Shown: positions 41,789 to 52,012, counted from the stretch's first letter. The stretch is 64,000 nucleotides of DNA from G965230065 sp965230065 (GCA_965230065.1 OZ245942.1:2976001-3040000), one strand, 5' to 3'. Numbers and translations are program-made. Notes: generated by a model from the letters alone, not told the origin.

Positions 41789-44392
41789 TCATCTCAAAGA
41801 CATTAAATAGGTAATCAAATCATTAAACTCAGCTTCGGACAGTTGCATTTCCAAACCTTCGGGCATCAAAGACGTGGGGGCCATGCCGTAGTTTTTAGGT
41901 TCGTCGTAGGTAACAAACTCCCCTGAAGGCAACATGATTTCCACCTCATCGTAACCTACATCTATTTGCCGCCCGTAATGGGTTTGGCCTTCCCGGGTAG
42001 TTACAAACCAACCCTGCCACTCGGGAGATATTTCCAGGGAAGGTTCCAGAATGGCCGTCACCAACTGTTCTTTTGATTTACTGCTTCCGATGTTGGATAA
42101 ATCAGGGCCAAAATGCCCGCCCCATCCGTCTACCGTGTGGCAGTTTTGGCATTGGGCTTTCATTGACTGGAATACGAGCCTGCCTTTTTCTGCGTTGCCT
42201 GTGCCGTTGGCGATTGTTCTCCATTGTTCATCAGTTTGCGGCCTGTTTGCAGTTGGCTGTCCGTTGCATAGCTGCCAGATGGCTAAGGCTTCTCCTTGTT
42301 TTAAATGCTGACTGGCTGTTGCTTTCACCACTTCGCTGCTACCGCATCGGCAGAGGTACCTGACAGCCGTTTCCAACAAAACTTCGTTTTCTTCTTCAAG
42401 AAGGGTAGCCACTTCATCGCAATACCTGGCAGACTGGTGCGATAACGCTACCAACGCCTGTGCCCTGGTGGCAGGTTCTGTTTCAGGAGTTAATGCGATT
42501 TGCAAAATAGCTTCCGACGCGTTTTTGTCAATTACTTGTTTGAACACCTGCAACAATCCTTCTTGCATAGATTTTGGGGATGATTTGAGCAGGGCTGTGA
42601 GTTCAGCAACGTTTTCATCCGGGTTTTCCAAATACGGAAGTGCCGCTGCCCTGATTTCCGGTGACAGGTTTTTATTTTTTATGATAGAAATGATGTAAGC
42701 AGGTGGCAGTTCCCTTTTCAACTGCTTGGAAGACTTTTCGGCTTTTGTCTGATAATCCTGGATAAAGTTAGGTTGTAAATGCCGGATGGTAGCCAGATAC
42801 GTTTCAAACAAGGCAGGAGTAATTTCTCCGGAATATAATGATTGGGATACATCCTCATACATATCTTCACGGGAATGGGTGGCCAAATAAATCAGGGTCA
42901 TTCTCCGCACATCTTCATTATCATCAGAAAGCAACTTTTGCAGTGTAGGTTTGCTGATTATTTCATTCGTTTTCCATAAAGTAAGCAATGCCTGCAAACG
43001 CACGCCTGCTTCTCCGCTTTCTAACAAAGGCAGCATTTCCTGATGATAAGACGGATGAGTAAGGACTTTCCGGGCAACGGCCTGTTCAAAAGCATCTCCT
43101 GATTCCAAAGCATGTAAAAGCTGTTCAAAATCCTTGGTGTCTTCATACATTGAAAAGAATTTATCCGCTTCTCCTGAAGTTTCATAGGCTACGGTATTCG
43201 CATCTGCCCCAGCGGTTTGCATGGGTTGGGTTTCTCCTGAAGTTAACCGCCATATTCTGCCCTTTCCATGATTGGGATACTGGCGCACTACCCAGTCGGT
43301 GATGTAAATATCTCCTTTGCTGTTGGCAGCCAGGGCCACGGGGTGAAAAGTACTGTCGCCCTGTACCAGAACTTCGGCTTCTCCTGTTACGGTGCTGCCA
43401 CTCCGCTGCAACGGAACATGTACGATGCTATTTTCTTCCCAAATGGTAGCCAAAATATTTCCGGCATATTTATCAGGAAAATTGGAATAACTGGCATCTA
43501 TCAGGCCGGAAGGTGCTTCGCCTAAGGCGGCTGCATAGGGCAAGGTACCCGGCAGTTCTCCATTCCATGCCAGAAAAGGATGAATACCACTGCCTCCGTA
43601 AAGCGACTGGTAGCCGTAATCCCCTCCGGGTACTACGTCTATCAGGCGGTTGGGGCCACGACTGTCAGGGTCATTGTCTACCAATAGCAACCTTCCTTCC
43701 TGAGAAAATTTGATGTCAAAAGGGTTCCAGAAGCCGGTGGAAACCTCTTCAAGTTGGGAGCCATCGGGGCGGCAGCGAATTACATTACCTCCATCGCCGT
43801 AACCTGCTACCACAGAGCCATCGGTGCCTTCCAGTTGCCAGGCCAGTCCGCCTGTGTTGCCCCTGGAAATGTACAGCCATCCGTCAGGGCCATAGGTTAC
43901 GCCCAACAAGGCTGCATGGTCATACACACCGGAAGACGCGCGCATTTGCAACAGCACTTTGCGCTCATCGCTCACACCATCTCCATTCGTATCATGAAAA
44001 GAAAACACAGAATCTTTCTCTACCAGATAGATGATATCATCAGGCCCACAAGCCAGGTTCATCCCGTCGTTGATGCTGTCGGCAAAAATAACCCAGGACT
44101 CGGGCTTGCCATCTTTGTTCTTATCCACGCCTTTTTTAATACGGTCGTATTTGGGGCCTGCATAATTGCTCGGCGGGGTGTGGGTGTGTGATTCCAGCAC
44201 ATAGAGGTTGTCTTCACTGTCAATCGTGAGGCCGATGGGCGTTACAATATCAGGGTTTTCAAGGATAAGCTCCAGGGAAAGGCGGTCGTCCAGTACTTTT
44301 GGGTAAAAGCCTGGTTTTTCATTGGGCTGGGTGCAGCTTACGATTAATATCAATAGAACAACGGAAAGCTGTGCTTGATAGCTTGGTTTCAT
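41789..44392 (-). CDS. PVC-type dehydrogenase/heme-binding lipoprotein
   Basis: 867 residues. Lipobox LIVSC (Cys20); beta-propeller dehydrogenase-like domain (about 30-400, SFHDTNGDGVSDERKVLLQM, YGPDGWLYISRGNTGGL, FWNPFDIKFSQEGRLLLVDN); HEAT-type helical repeats (about 420-720); C-terminal cytochrome c domain with CQNCH followed by FGPDLSNIG and a candidate axial Met in SLMPEG. This is the three-part protein of the kind annotated as PVC-type heme-binding CxxCH protein, frequent beside sulfatases. It probably passes electrons from sugar oxidation in the periplasm; substrate unknown. Confidence 0.88.
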   Translation of the reverse strand: MKPSYQAQLSVVLLILIVSCTQPNEKPGFYPKVLDDRLSLELILENPDIVTPIGLTIDSEDNLYVLESHTHTPPSNYAGPKYDRIKKGVDKNKDGKPESWVIFADSINDGMNLACGPDDIIYLVEKDSVFSFHDTNGDGVSDERKVLLQMRASSGVYDHAALLGVTYGPDGWLYISRGNTGGLAWQLEGTDGSVVAGYGDGGNVIRCRPDGSQLEEVSTGFWNPFDIKFSQEGRLLLVDNDPDSRGPNRLIDVVPGGDYGYQSLYGGSGIHPFLAWNGELPGTLPYAAALGEAPSGLIDASYSNFPDKYAGNILATIWEENSIVHVPLQRSGSTVTGEAEVLVQGDSTFHPVALAANSKGDIYITDWVVRQYPNHGKGRIWRLTSGETQPMQTAGADANTVAYETSGEADKFFSMYEDTKDFEQLLHALESGDAFEQAVARKVLTHPSYHQEMLPLLESGEAGVRLQALLTLWKTNEIISKPTLQKLLSDDNEDVRRMTLIYLATHSREDMYEDVSQSLYSGEITPALFETYLATIRHLQPNFIQDYQTKAEKSSKQLKRELPPAYIISIIKNKNLSPEIRAAALPYLENPDENVAELTALLKSSPKSMQEGLLQVFKQVIDKNASEAILQIALTPETEPATRAQALVALSHQSARYCDEVATLLEEENEVLLETAVRYLCRCGSSEVVKATASQHLKQGEALAIWQLCNGQPTANRPQTDEQWRTIANGTGNAEKGRLVFQSMKAQCQNCHTVDGWGGHFGPDLSNIGSSKSKEQLVTAILEPSLEISPEWQGWFVTTREGQTHYGRQIDVGYDEVEIMLPSGEFVTYDEPKNYGMAPTSLMPEGLEMQLSEAEFNDLITYLMSLR

Positions 44393-44533
44393 ATGTAAAG
44401 GAATTTCAAGAAGGTTTACATTAGGTATCCTTGCTATTTATGTAAATGATACATGGCACGCAAAATATTTAACATTTCGTTAACTTATTTAACTGTTATT
44501 TTACCCCTTTGGTAAAGCTCACAGGTTGGTAAA

Positions 44534-45687
44534 TTATACCTTGAAAAATACCTTTTTCTTGTACAGGAAATAGAGCAGTAAAAACTCCAGACCTAATACG
44601 AAAAATTGTAGTAGAAAGGCCTGTTCCGGTTCATTTACCATTTGAAAGAAACCATTGAACAGATAATTGGCTGTGTACCGGAAGTCAATCAGGCTGGAGG
44701 CCAGATAGATAAATATAGAGTTTACGCCAATGATCATAAAAGGGATGCTCCACTTTTTGTATTCCCATACATCAATGATGAGATAAAACAAAGCCATAAA
44801 TAAGAAGCTGATGCCCCCGGTAGTCAGGATAAATGAGCTGGACCATAGGTGTTTGTTGATGGGAAAATGCAAGCCCCACACTACACCCAGTAGGATTGAT
44901 GCAAACCCTGTAATGGATAAGATCATCACCTTTTTGTTTTCTGTACCATTCATTTTGAGTATGTAGGCTGTGATGGCTCCCATGATGACCAATGCTGTTG
45001 AGGGAATGTGTTCAAAGTAGCCCAACTCGTCAAAGATTCCGTCTTTCAGGCGGCCTGGGACGATAATTCTGTCGATAAAGCCTGCCAAGTTACCCTCTAC
45101 GGTCAGGTTGCCTGCCCCGTACCCTGGTACCGGGATAAACATCATGGCAGCCCAATAGGAAACCAAGAGTCCGATAATCCATAAGATTTGCCCTTCAGTT
45201 TCGTGTTCAATATAATGAGCGTAGCAAAAAAACCAGTTACGCCAAGTCTCCTCAACACACTCACATACCGGATCTGATCCCAATCAAAATGCAGGGGCCT
45301 GTTTTTGTAAATAATACCCAAAAGACTTAGCAACAACATTCTTTTGAAAGCTTTCCAGTAAATTTCTTTTTTGCTCATGCCTTTATTGAGCGACGAGGTT
45401 GTTGAGAACCCCAGGGAAACACCCACCATATAAAGGAAAAGTGGAAAAATCAAATCCTCAAAAGACAAACCATGCCAGGGTACATGATGCATTTGCCGGG
45501 CTAGCCAATCCAACGATTTGAGGTCAAAAGCAATGATGAAGGTTTCCAGCAAATGCGTACCCCCAATAATCAAAAACATATCAAATCCCCGCAGGGCATC
45601 CAGAGAAAGAAGCCGTCTTGAAGTGGTGGCTTTCATTGTTGCTTGGGGTGATGGGGCGGTGAATATAGGAGGACTTACAGGTTTCAT
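44534..45687 (-). pseudogene. DUF5009/NagX-like acyltransferase split by a one-base frameshift
   Basis: Two overlapping frames join to about 384 residues with ten membrane segments. The first frame (from ATG 45687) starts RRLLSLDALRGFDMFLIIGG, the hallmark of the DUF5009 / heparan-alpha-glucosaminide N-acetyltransferase-like family, and leaves frame after ILNTKLKG. The second frame resumes with QILWIIGLLVSYWAAMMFIP. The slip is at a CCC run at about 45191-45193 (GGG on the coding strand); one extra G restores KLKGQILW. Its ATG overlaps the upstream stop codon (TAATG). Members move acetyl groups across the inner membrane onto sugars. Real loss or sequence error cannot be decided here. Confidence 0.82.
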
Positions 45688-46964
45688 TATGCCTCAACAG
45701 GTTTGTGTTTCTCAATAAACGCCGGGTCAATGGTAACACCCAGGCCGGGGGCGGTGGGTACTTTTACGGTTCCTTCATTGCTGGTTAGGCTGGAAGTAGG
45801 CGACTCGAGGGGTAACGCATTATTGAACCCCTTAAACTCATGATAAGGGCCGGCATTGGGTACGGCCGATACGAAGTGCATCATGTACAAATACCCCAAA
45901 CCTGAGCCGGAAATGTGGGGCGTGCAGGTTTTGCCTCTGGCAGCACCCATCCGGGCTACTTTCATGGAACGAATCATGCCGCCAAAGTAAAAGATGTCGG
46001 GCTGTACAATGTCCAGGGCATCGTTGCCAACCAGCCAGCGGAAACCGTGCATGCTGGGTTCCTGCTCTCCTCCGGCAATCGGAACCTGCAAGGCTTTCGT
46101 TACTTCCAGGGTTTCTTCATACCAGTCGAAGGGTACTGGTTCTTCGTAAAAGTCATACTTGTATTGCTCCATTATTTTGCCAATGCGGATGGCTTCATCG
46201 GGCGTGTAAGAACCGTTGGAGTCGGCATAGATGGTCATGTCGTCCCCAAAAGTTTCGCGTACGAGGGGGATGAGTTTCTCGGTTCTGCCCGGAGGGTAAT
46301 CGGCATTGTGGCTCATGCGACCGCCTACCTTAAATTTCAGGGCTTTTGCCTGGGTTTCTTCCACCTGCTTTTTAATCCCTTCAATGGATTCTTCGGCGGT
46401 TTTGCCCCGGAAGTTGTTGGCCTGGTACACGGCTATTTCGGGATGGTGAATGTCTCCGATGAGTTCGCCAATGGGTTTCCCGGCAATTTTGCCCAGCATA
46501 TCCAGCACGGCAAACTCAATGGTAGCCAGGGGCACCCACAGCGCCAGGTTTTGGAGTTTGTAGTTACTTTTGTACACATACACTTCTTCCAGGAGATGTT
46601 CCCATTCCCGGGCATCTTTCCCGATGAAAAAAGGCTGCAAACGGTGCGTAAAAATGGGATAAAGGGAAATCATCTGCATATTATTGCCTACCGAAATGCC
46701 CTCCGCTCCGTCGGAGGAAGTAACACGGCAGATGAAATTGTTGTCCAACCGCAACAATTCCAGGCGGTCTATCATAACGGGGTCGGGAAAAAGCTCTTTT
46801 TTAAGCACGGGCTGGCCTAAGATGTTATCCAGTTCTGTATAGTCGGTTTGTGGTTCAGCCTGACTGCCGGAAGCTTCAGGTGTGGCACAGGCCCCCAGGG
46901 CCAAAGTGCTACCAAAAGCGGTGGCGGAGGCTGATTTCAAAAAGTTTCGTCGAGATGGTTTCAT
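45687..46964 (-). CDS. Exported enolase-superfamily sugar-acid dehydratase-like lipoprotein
   Basis: 425 residues from ATG 46964. The N-terminus MKPSRRNFLKSASATA is twin-arginine type and ends in LALGAC (Cys26), so a Tat-exported lipoprotein. Enolase-superfamily features: LKFKVGG (Lys base), IYADSNGSYT, DFYEEPVPFDW and IAGGEQEPS (metal ligands Asp, Glu, Glu) and CTPHISGSG (His acid/base), the mandelate-racemase subgroup. Such enzymes dehydrate aldonic or uronic acids or open/isomerise lactones. An extracytoplasmic location is unusual. Last base overlaps the next gene's ATG, so the two are translationally coupled. Confidence 0.88.
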   Translation of the reverse strand: MKPSRRNFLKSASATAFGSTLALGACATPEASGSQAEPQTDYTELDNILGQPVLKKELFPDPVMIDRLELLRLDNNFICRVTSSDGAEGISVGNNMQMISLYPIFTHRLQPFFIGKDAREWEHLLEEVYVYKSNYKLQNLALWVPLATIEFAVLDMLGKIAGKPIGELIGDIHHPEIAVYQANNFRGKTAEESIEGIKKQVEETQAKALKFKVGGRMSHNADYPPGRTEKLIPLVRETFGDDMTIYADSNGSYTPDEAIRIGKIMEQYKYDFYEEPVPFDWYEETLEVTKALQVPIAGGEQEPSMHGFRWLVGNDALDIVQPDIFYFGGMIRSMKVARMGAARGKTCTPHISGSGLGYLYMMHFVSAVPNAGPYHEFKGFNNALPLESPTSSLTSNEGTVKVPTAPGLGVTIDPAFIEKHKPVEA

Positions 46965-47069
46965 GTGCTGTGTTGATTTCTTTTTAAACTCAATATTAGT
47001 ATTATGTGGTTTGGGAAGCAAGTCTCATTTACTTTCTACCGCAAAGGGCGCAATAATTTGTGGATTGTC

Positions 47070-47120
47070 AAGTGTCAGCCATCTATCTTCACGCTGCAAA
47101 TAGATGGCTGACACTTTTTT
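47070..47120 (+). terminator. Long perfect hairpin with plus-strand T-run
   Basis: A 17-base perfect stem (47070-47086 with 47100-47116; core GTGTCAGCCATCTAT) followed by TTTTTT on the plus strand. As a plus-strand terminator it would stop antisense transcripts. On the minus strand it sits between a sulfatase and the enolase-like gene without a T-run, and may act as a processing stem. Confidence 0.5.
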
Positions 47121-47128
47121 AGAAAATA

Positions 47129-48556
47129 CTAAAAATCCTTAAAAGGCCCGCGGGATTCGGCGGCTGCCATTTCCTGCTGCCATTGGGCAAACTTATCTTG
47201 CATCATTTGCAAAATTTCAGGTTTGTCAGCTGATAAGTCGTTTTCTTCCCCTATATCGGTAGAAAGATCAAACAAACCTTGGTTTCTTTGGGTATTTACC
47301 CATTTCCACTGACCAACGCGGGCTGCTTCATCGCCCCGCAATTCCCAGTACATTTCTTGGCGGGCCGAAGCTTTTTTTTCCTGCAAAACAGGCAGCATAT
47401 CAAAACCATCCAGTACGAGGGAATCGGGTTTTTGAATGTCCGAAGCATTGAGCAGGGTAGGGAAAATTTCCAATGCAGTTAAAAATTCATCACTTTCTCG
47501 CCCACTTTCAATCATGCCCGGCCATTTGATAATACAGGGCACGCGCACGCCCCCTTCCAAAAATCCTCCTTTTCTTCCGCGCAAAGGCGAGTTGTCTGAG
47601 CCAATGCCCCCGCCATTGTCTGAGAGGAAAATGACGATGGTATTTTCTTCCAGTCCATAATCTTGCACCGATTGCAGCACATTTCCGATGGCATCGTCCA
47701 TGCGGGTAACGGCAGCCATATAGCCTCTCCTAAATTCTTCTTGTTGTGAAGTAGCTTCGGGGTATTTTTGCAGGTATTCCTCTGGTGCCTGTACCGATCT
47801 TCGTATTTCAGGTTGCAAATTGGAGGCAGAATGCGGCGCATTGAAAGGCAAATAAAGGAAAAAAGGCTTTTCATGGTTTTCCTGCAAAAACCGCAGGGCT
47901 TCCCTTTCAAACAAATCGGTGGTGTAGGTGCCACTATCCGCTTTGGTGGGTTCATTATTGTGGAACATGGATGGCACACCGTAACGCTCGTGCGTGAAAT
48001 AATCGATGCCTGTGTTGACAAAACCGTAAAACGCATCAAAACCCTGTTGTAAAGGGAGGTAGCGTTTCAACTGCCCGAAATCCCACTTGCCGAAGATGCC
48101 GTTGGTATAACCTGCTTCTTTCAAAATTTCGGATATAAAAACTTCCCGCAAGTCGGTGCCCAAAACCCTTTCGGGGGAAGTGCTGTATTCTATGGGCGAG
48201 TATTCATGGCCTACATCCACCATTTCGTTGCGAAAGAGTTCGTATGTGCCGTTGCGTTGGGGATACCGCCCTGTGAGCAATCCGCTGCGGGAAGGCGTAC
48301 ACACCGAACTGGTTACATAAAAGCTGGTCAGCCGCACCCCTTCTGCCGCCAGTTGGTCCAAATGGGGCGTTTGAATATCCTCAGCCCCGTAACATCCCAG
48401 GTCGTGATAACCCTGGTCGTCTGATACGATGAGGATAATGTTAGTTGGTTTGGCAGAGGATGCAGTTGCTTCTTCTTTGAATGACTGACAGGCAAGGCCC
48501 GGCATGATAAGGAATAAAGAGAGAATAAATTTCAAAGGGGACTTTTTGATGTTCAT
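47129..48556 (-). CDS. Sulfatase lipoprotein (S1)
   Basis: 475 residues from the internal ATG (MNIKKSPLKFILSLFLIMPG), preferred over a GTG six codons upstream. Lipobox GLAC at Cys23. Asp46-Asp47 in IILIVSDDQGYHDLGCYG, VCTPSRSGLLTGRYPQRNG at Cys86, GKWDFGQLKRY in place of GKWHLG, FNAPHSASN and LSDNGGGIGSDNSPLRGRKG. Complete active site. Module-independent block gene, 48 bases downstream of another sulfatase. Confidence 0.92.
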   Translation of the reverse strand: MNIKKSPLKFILSLFLIMPGLACQSFKEEATASSAKPTNIILIVSDDQGYHDLGCYGAEDIQTPHLDQLAAEGVRLTSFYVTSSVCTPSRSGLLTGRYPQRNGTYELFRNEMVDVGHEYSPIEYSTSPERVLGTDLREVFISEILKEAGYTNGIFGKWDFGQLKRYLPLQQGFDAFYGFVNTGIDYFTHERYGVPSMFHNNEPTKADSGTYTTDLFEREALRFLQENHEKPFFLYLPFNAPHSASNLQPEIRRSVQAPEEYLQKYPEATSQQEEFRRGYMAAVTRMDDAIGNVLQSVQDYGLEENTIVIFLSDNGGGIGSDNSPLRGRKGGFLEGGVRVPCIIKWPGMIESGRESDEFLTALEIFPTLLNASDIQKPDSLVLDGFDMLPVLQEKKASARQEMYWELRGDEAARVGQWKWVNTQRNQGLFDLSTDIGEENDLSADKPEILQMMQDKFAQWQQEMAAAESRGPFKDF

Positions 48557-48603
48557 GAGTAGGATTATTTGCACAGTGTTAAATGTGCAATATATTTAAT
48601 TTT

Positions 48604-50136
48604 TCATTGCTCAGTATTGCTATACCCTTCTGTTTGGTATTGGTACAGCAAAGTGGAAAGTTTCCTAACCACATCGGGATATTGTACATATACATTGTTT
48701 TGTTCTGAGGGGTCATCATCCAGTTGGTACAGTTGGCCTTCCGTTTCTACGGGTTGGTTTTCTGAAGGTAAGTTTTTACTAAACCCACCAGAATCTTTTC
48801 CTAAAATCAGTTTCCATGCTCCTTCCCGAATGGCAAAAGTTCCATCAATAGAATGATGCACTACTGTTTTGCGGATAGGGTTGTTTATTGATTTTCCAAG
48901 TAAGTAAGGAGAAATATCGTAACTATCTTCTGCCTCAGCGCTTTGTAAAGGAATATCCAATATGGAAGAAAAGGTAGCCATAAGGTCAGTTAAACAAATG
49001 AGCTGATCATTTACCGTATTTGCAGGAATATGCCCTGGCCAGGAAGCAATGAAAGGCACCCGGTGCCCACCTTCCCAAATGTCCGCTTTCATCCCTCTCC
49101 AGGGCTGGCTGGGATCGTGCCCGTATTGTTTTACCGAACCAATAGCACCGTTCATGTTGGTGCCATCACGCTGGGGAGAACCGTTGTCTGATGTAAAAAC
49201 GATAAAAGTATTGTCATAAACTCCAGCCTGCTTGAGTGTGCTTACAATTTGTCCAACCGACCAGTCTACTTCATAAACGAAATCACCATACAATCCAGCC
49301 TGGCTTTTACCCTTAAAATCATCAGTAGGTGCAATGGGCGTGTGGGGTGCTGTTAAGGCAAAATAGAGGAAGAAGGGTTGTTCTTTTTTTGCTGCTGTAT
49401 TAATATAATTCACAGCTTTTTGGGTAATGGAAGGCATTACATTTTGTAGCTCCCAATCGGCTGTCATAGGGCCAGGGTAGCCGAATAGACTGTCTGGTTT
49501 TTGCAGGGCAGGAATCTGTTGCAGGTGGTCATTTTCAATAAAAGTATAAGGAGGAAAGTTTGGCACATCGTCCCCAAAATAATAGTCAAACCCGGCAGCC
49601 AAGGGGCCGCCTCCCAGGGGTTTGGTAAAATCTATTTTTTGCCACCATTCTTTTCGTCCTTCCAGACCATAATCGCCGATGGCAATGCTGTCGTTGGCAT
49701 ATCCTGTTGTTTTTGCAGGCCACCGCCAGCCCAGGTGCCATTTGCCGATGCAGGCCGTACTATAGCCGTTTTGTCGCAGCATTTTAGGCAGGGTAAGCCG
49801 ATCGGGAGCAATCAGTGGCGGATCCCATGCCCACAGCACACTTTTTTTCAGGGCAGTGCGCCAGGCGTATCGTCCTGTGAGCAAACCATAGCGGGTGGGT
49901 GTACAAACGCTGCTGGGCGTATGGGCATCGGTAAACCGCATGCCTGAGCCTGCCAGTTGGTTGATGTGGGGCGTGGGTATTTTTGAAGTAGGATTGTAAA
50001 CCTCCGGATCGCCATACCCCAGGTCATCGGCCAGGATAATGATGATATTGGGTAAAAGGGATTTCTCTTCAGTATCCGCATCGTGTTGGCAGGATACAAA
50101 CAATAATAAGAAGAAAAAGAGAAATGGAGTTTTCAT
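48604..50136 (-). CDS. Sulfatase lipoprotein (S1)
   Basis: 510 residues from the ATG at 50136 (an ATG two codons upstream is also possible). Lipobox LFVSC at Cys16. Asp37-Asp38 in IIIILADDLGYGDPEVYN, VCTPTRYGLLTGRYAWRT at Cys78, GKWHLGWRWP, LTAPHTPIAP and FTSDNGSPQRDGTNMNGA. The PTRYGLLTGRYAWRT form is a recognisable subfamily of Bacteroidota glycan sulfatases. The N-terminal half also carries PLGGGPLAAGFDYYFGDDVP, typical of it. Follows the toroid-protein gene by 39 bases. Confidence 0.93.
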   Translation of the reverse strand: MKTPFLFFFLLLFVSCQHDADTEEKSLLPNIIIILADDLGYGDPEVYNPTSKIPTPHINQLAGSGMRFTDAHTPSSVCTPTRYGLLTGRYAWRTALKKSVLWAWDPPLIAPDRLTLPKMLRQNGYSTACIGKWHLGWRWPAKTTGYANDSIAIGDYGLEGRKEWWQKIDFTKPLGGGPLAAGFDYYFGDDVPNFPPYTFIENDHLQQIPALQKPDSLFGYPGPMTADWELQNVMPSITQKAVNYINTAAKKEQPFFLYFALTAPHTPIAPTDDFKGKSQAGLYGDFVYEVDWSVGQIVSTLKQAGVYDNTFIVFTSDNGSPQRDGTNMNGAIGSVKQYGHDPSQPWRGMKADIWEGGHRVPFIASWPGHIPANTVNDQLICLTDLMATFSSILDIPLQSAEAEDSYDISPYLLGKSINNPIRKTVVHHSIDGTFAIREGAWKLILGKDSGGFSKNLPSENQPVETEGQLYQLDDDPSEQNNVYVQYPDVVRKLSTLLYQYQTEGYSNTEQ

Positions 50137-50175
50137 AAACACTTGTTTGCAACATAATTTGAAGTTTGGTATACA

Positions 50176-51696
50176 TTAGAAAAACAGCCCCATATTATCC
50201 GGCTTATTTCCGGTTTCCAGCCAGATGAGGGATAATGACAAAATGCCCACACCGTCTACAGCATCGTATCTGTATTCGCCCGAATGGGAGCGAAACATAT
50301 CAAAAGCAAAGAGCACATCTACGGATTCTTTGGCAACTTTTTCTGCCAGTTGTTTGTATGAATCCTCTTGCAGCGTTTCAGAACAGCTCAACAGAAAATG
50401 AATTACCCGTCCGTAATGCTCGGCATAAGCACCTTTGCCCTGCCTTGCTGGTAAAGATATTTCAATGATTTCAACCCATCGCTTCACTGCCTGAAGGTAC
50501 ACTTCTTTTTGGGTAAGCTGATATAATTTCAGGCAGCTTTCGGCCAGGGATATGGGATAATTGTGGGTAGGAAACAGCGGGTTCCAAATATCAGAATAAT
50601 TGCCAGGCTTGTAAGGGTAATCGTCTCCCTCTTCCCGAAAAATAGGTTTCCCTGTTTCTTTGTGCAACATGCCGTAGTACTGCCCTGCCGCGGCATCGTA
50701 TCCGTGAGATAACCATTGGGATACTACTTCATCAGCCATAATTCTCCACTTTTTGGCGTGGGAGATATCAACCATTTTAGCAGCAGTCAGCAGGCATCCG
50801 GCCCAAAGTCCCACTTCGGTGGTAGAAGTATAATTATCCCATCGGTTGCTGGTGGGGTCGTTGGTGAGTAGTCCCGTAGTGGCATCCCGGTGCTGGTAAC
50901 TGAAGTTGGCAATTTTATCAGCCTGCTCCAGCAAGGTTTTATCTGCTGTTTTTTCATATAACCAAGCCAGGGAGTACATCGAAATACCTCCGGCTTCCAG
51001 AAATGCATGCCCTCGTTCTCCATCGGCATGGCGGTTAAACTCTCCGGTATTGGCATCGGATACGTGTTGTTTTACACTTTGCCGGATTTCCCCTTCTGTA
51101 GCTTCCGCGCCTACCTGCCAGATAGCCTCCCAGGCCGGGGCCAGTGGTCGGATTTCGTGCAAATCTCCTGTTTCTGTACTAAAGTCAACTGGTGTGGGCT
51201 GACTGCCAAATTTCATGGTGGTATCCTGAAAGGCATCATAATAGTAATGATTGCCCCAAAGGAAAACCCCGTTTTTGGCTACACAATTTGCCAAAAAATC
51301 TTTGATGTAATTACTGGCAGCTTGTTGGTAGTTTGCATTTCCAGTCAGCTTTGTTAGTGCATGTGCGGTTACAATAGAAGGCATGTCCCAGTAAAGAGTT
51401 GCCCCGCGGGGTGCATCCACAAATCGGTCCAGGTAAGCCCTTTGGGGAATATGGGGCAGGCGGGAAGCATCTTTGGGATAACGGCCTGTATACGTAGAAA
51501 GGCTCGCCATCCAGAAATGGGTGGTATCTGTTCCATACACATCCAGTCCTTTGCTAAGCTGTTTGTTGTAATGGGAAACGATGCGGTCTACATAACCGAC
51601 ACAATCTTCGGTGGCGTTTTGTGCCCATAGGTTCGTAGTGGAAATTCCTGTTAACAGAAGGAGTAAAAGATACAGTGCCAGGTTGCTGATATTCAT
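50176..51696 (-). CDS. Secreted predicted alpha/alpha-toroid protein, candidate lyase
   Basis: 506 residues with a Sec signal (1-25, ending LWAQ). Distant paralogue of the protein at 9336-10802. Shared plan: GLDVYGTDTTHFWMASLSTY, RGATLYWDMPSIVTAHALTK, LWGNHYYYDAFQD, FNRHADGERGHAFLEAGG and YSLAWLYEK, with helical repeats through the C-terminus (ETLQEDSYKQLAEKVAK). His and Tyr in NHYYYD and FNRHA are candidate catalytic residues. Not assigned to a named family by eye. First gene downstream of the terminator at 52013-52076, so it likely has its own promoter. Confidence 0.6.
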   Translation of the reverse strand: MNISNLALYLLLLLLTGISTTNLWAQNATEDCVGYVDRIVSHYNKQLSKGLDVYGTDTTHFWMASLSTYTGRYPKDASRLPHIPQRAYLDRFVDAPRGATLYWDMPSIVTAHALTKLTGNANYQQAASNYIKDFLANCVAKNGVFLWGNHYYYDAFQDTTMKFGSQPTPVDFSTETGDLHEIRPLAPAWEAIWQVGAEATEGEIRQSVKQHVSDANTGEFNRHADGERGHAFLEAGGISMYSLAWLYEKTADKTLLEQADKIANFSYQHRDATTGLLTNDPTSNRWDNYTSTTEVGLWAGCLLTAAKMVDISHAKKWRIMADEVVSQWLSHGYDAAAGQYYGMLHKETGKPIFREEGDDYPYKPGNYSDIWNPLFPTHNYPISLAESCLKLYQLTQKEVYLQAVKRWVEIIEISLPARQGKGAYAEHYGRVIHFLLSCSETLQEDSYKQLAEKVAKESVDVLFAFDMFRSHSGEYRYDAVDGVGILSLSLIWLETGNKPDNMGLFF

Positions 51697-52012
51697 TTGC
51701 GGTTTTTTTATGGCATAAAGGTATGAAAAAAATGAACGAGTGAAATTTTCCTGAGCTTATGTTGATTAGAGCATGGTTAAATTTTTAAAAATCTCTGATA
51801 TTCAGTGCGTTGGCCAGGAAATTCAGCGGGCGTGCGTAGGCATTGTGCGTGGAAGCATTGAATATCCTAGAGTTTTTTGGTTCTTTTTGGGGCAATGCCA
51901 AAAAGAACAGGGCAGTAAAACTGACAAACTGAAATAATATTTCATATTTGAAAGAGTATAGCAAATAAAATTGTTAAACATGCTCTTACTACAAGAGTTT
52001 TGTCTAATTCAG
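51697..52012. other. Intergenic region upstream of the toroid-protein gene
   Basis: About 316 bases with no gene. It contains a perfect 11-base hairpin GTTCTTTTTGG-N7-CCAAAAAGAAC at 51880-51908 and AT-rich sequence that should hold the promoter for the gene at 50176-51696 and the sulfatases after it. No defined promoter box is assigned. Confidence 0.5.

Noticed and set aside
45915..46820. 301-codon plus-strand open frame
   Set aside because: It lies wholly antisense to the enolase-superfamily gene, whose motifs are intact. Composition is that of a shadow frame, with no domain, signal or start context.
47070..47120. A fourth antisense RNA of the fecR-susC type
   Set aside because: It has a plus-strand terminator but no SusC or FecR context and no promoter box upstream; treated as an intercistronic palindrome.
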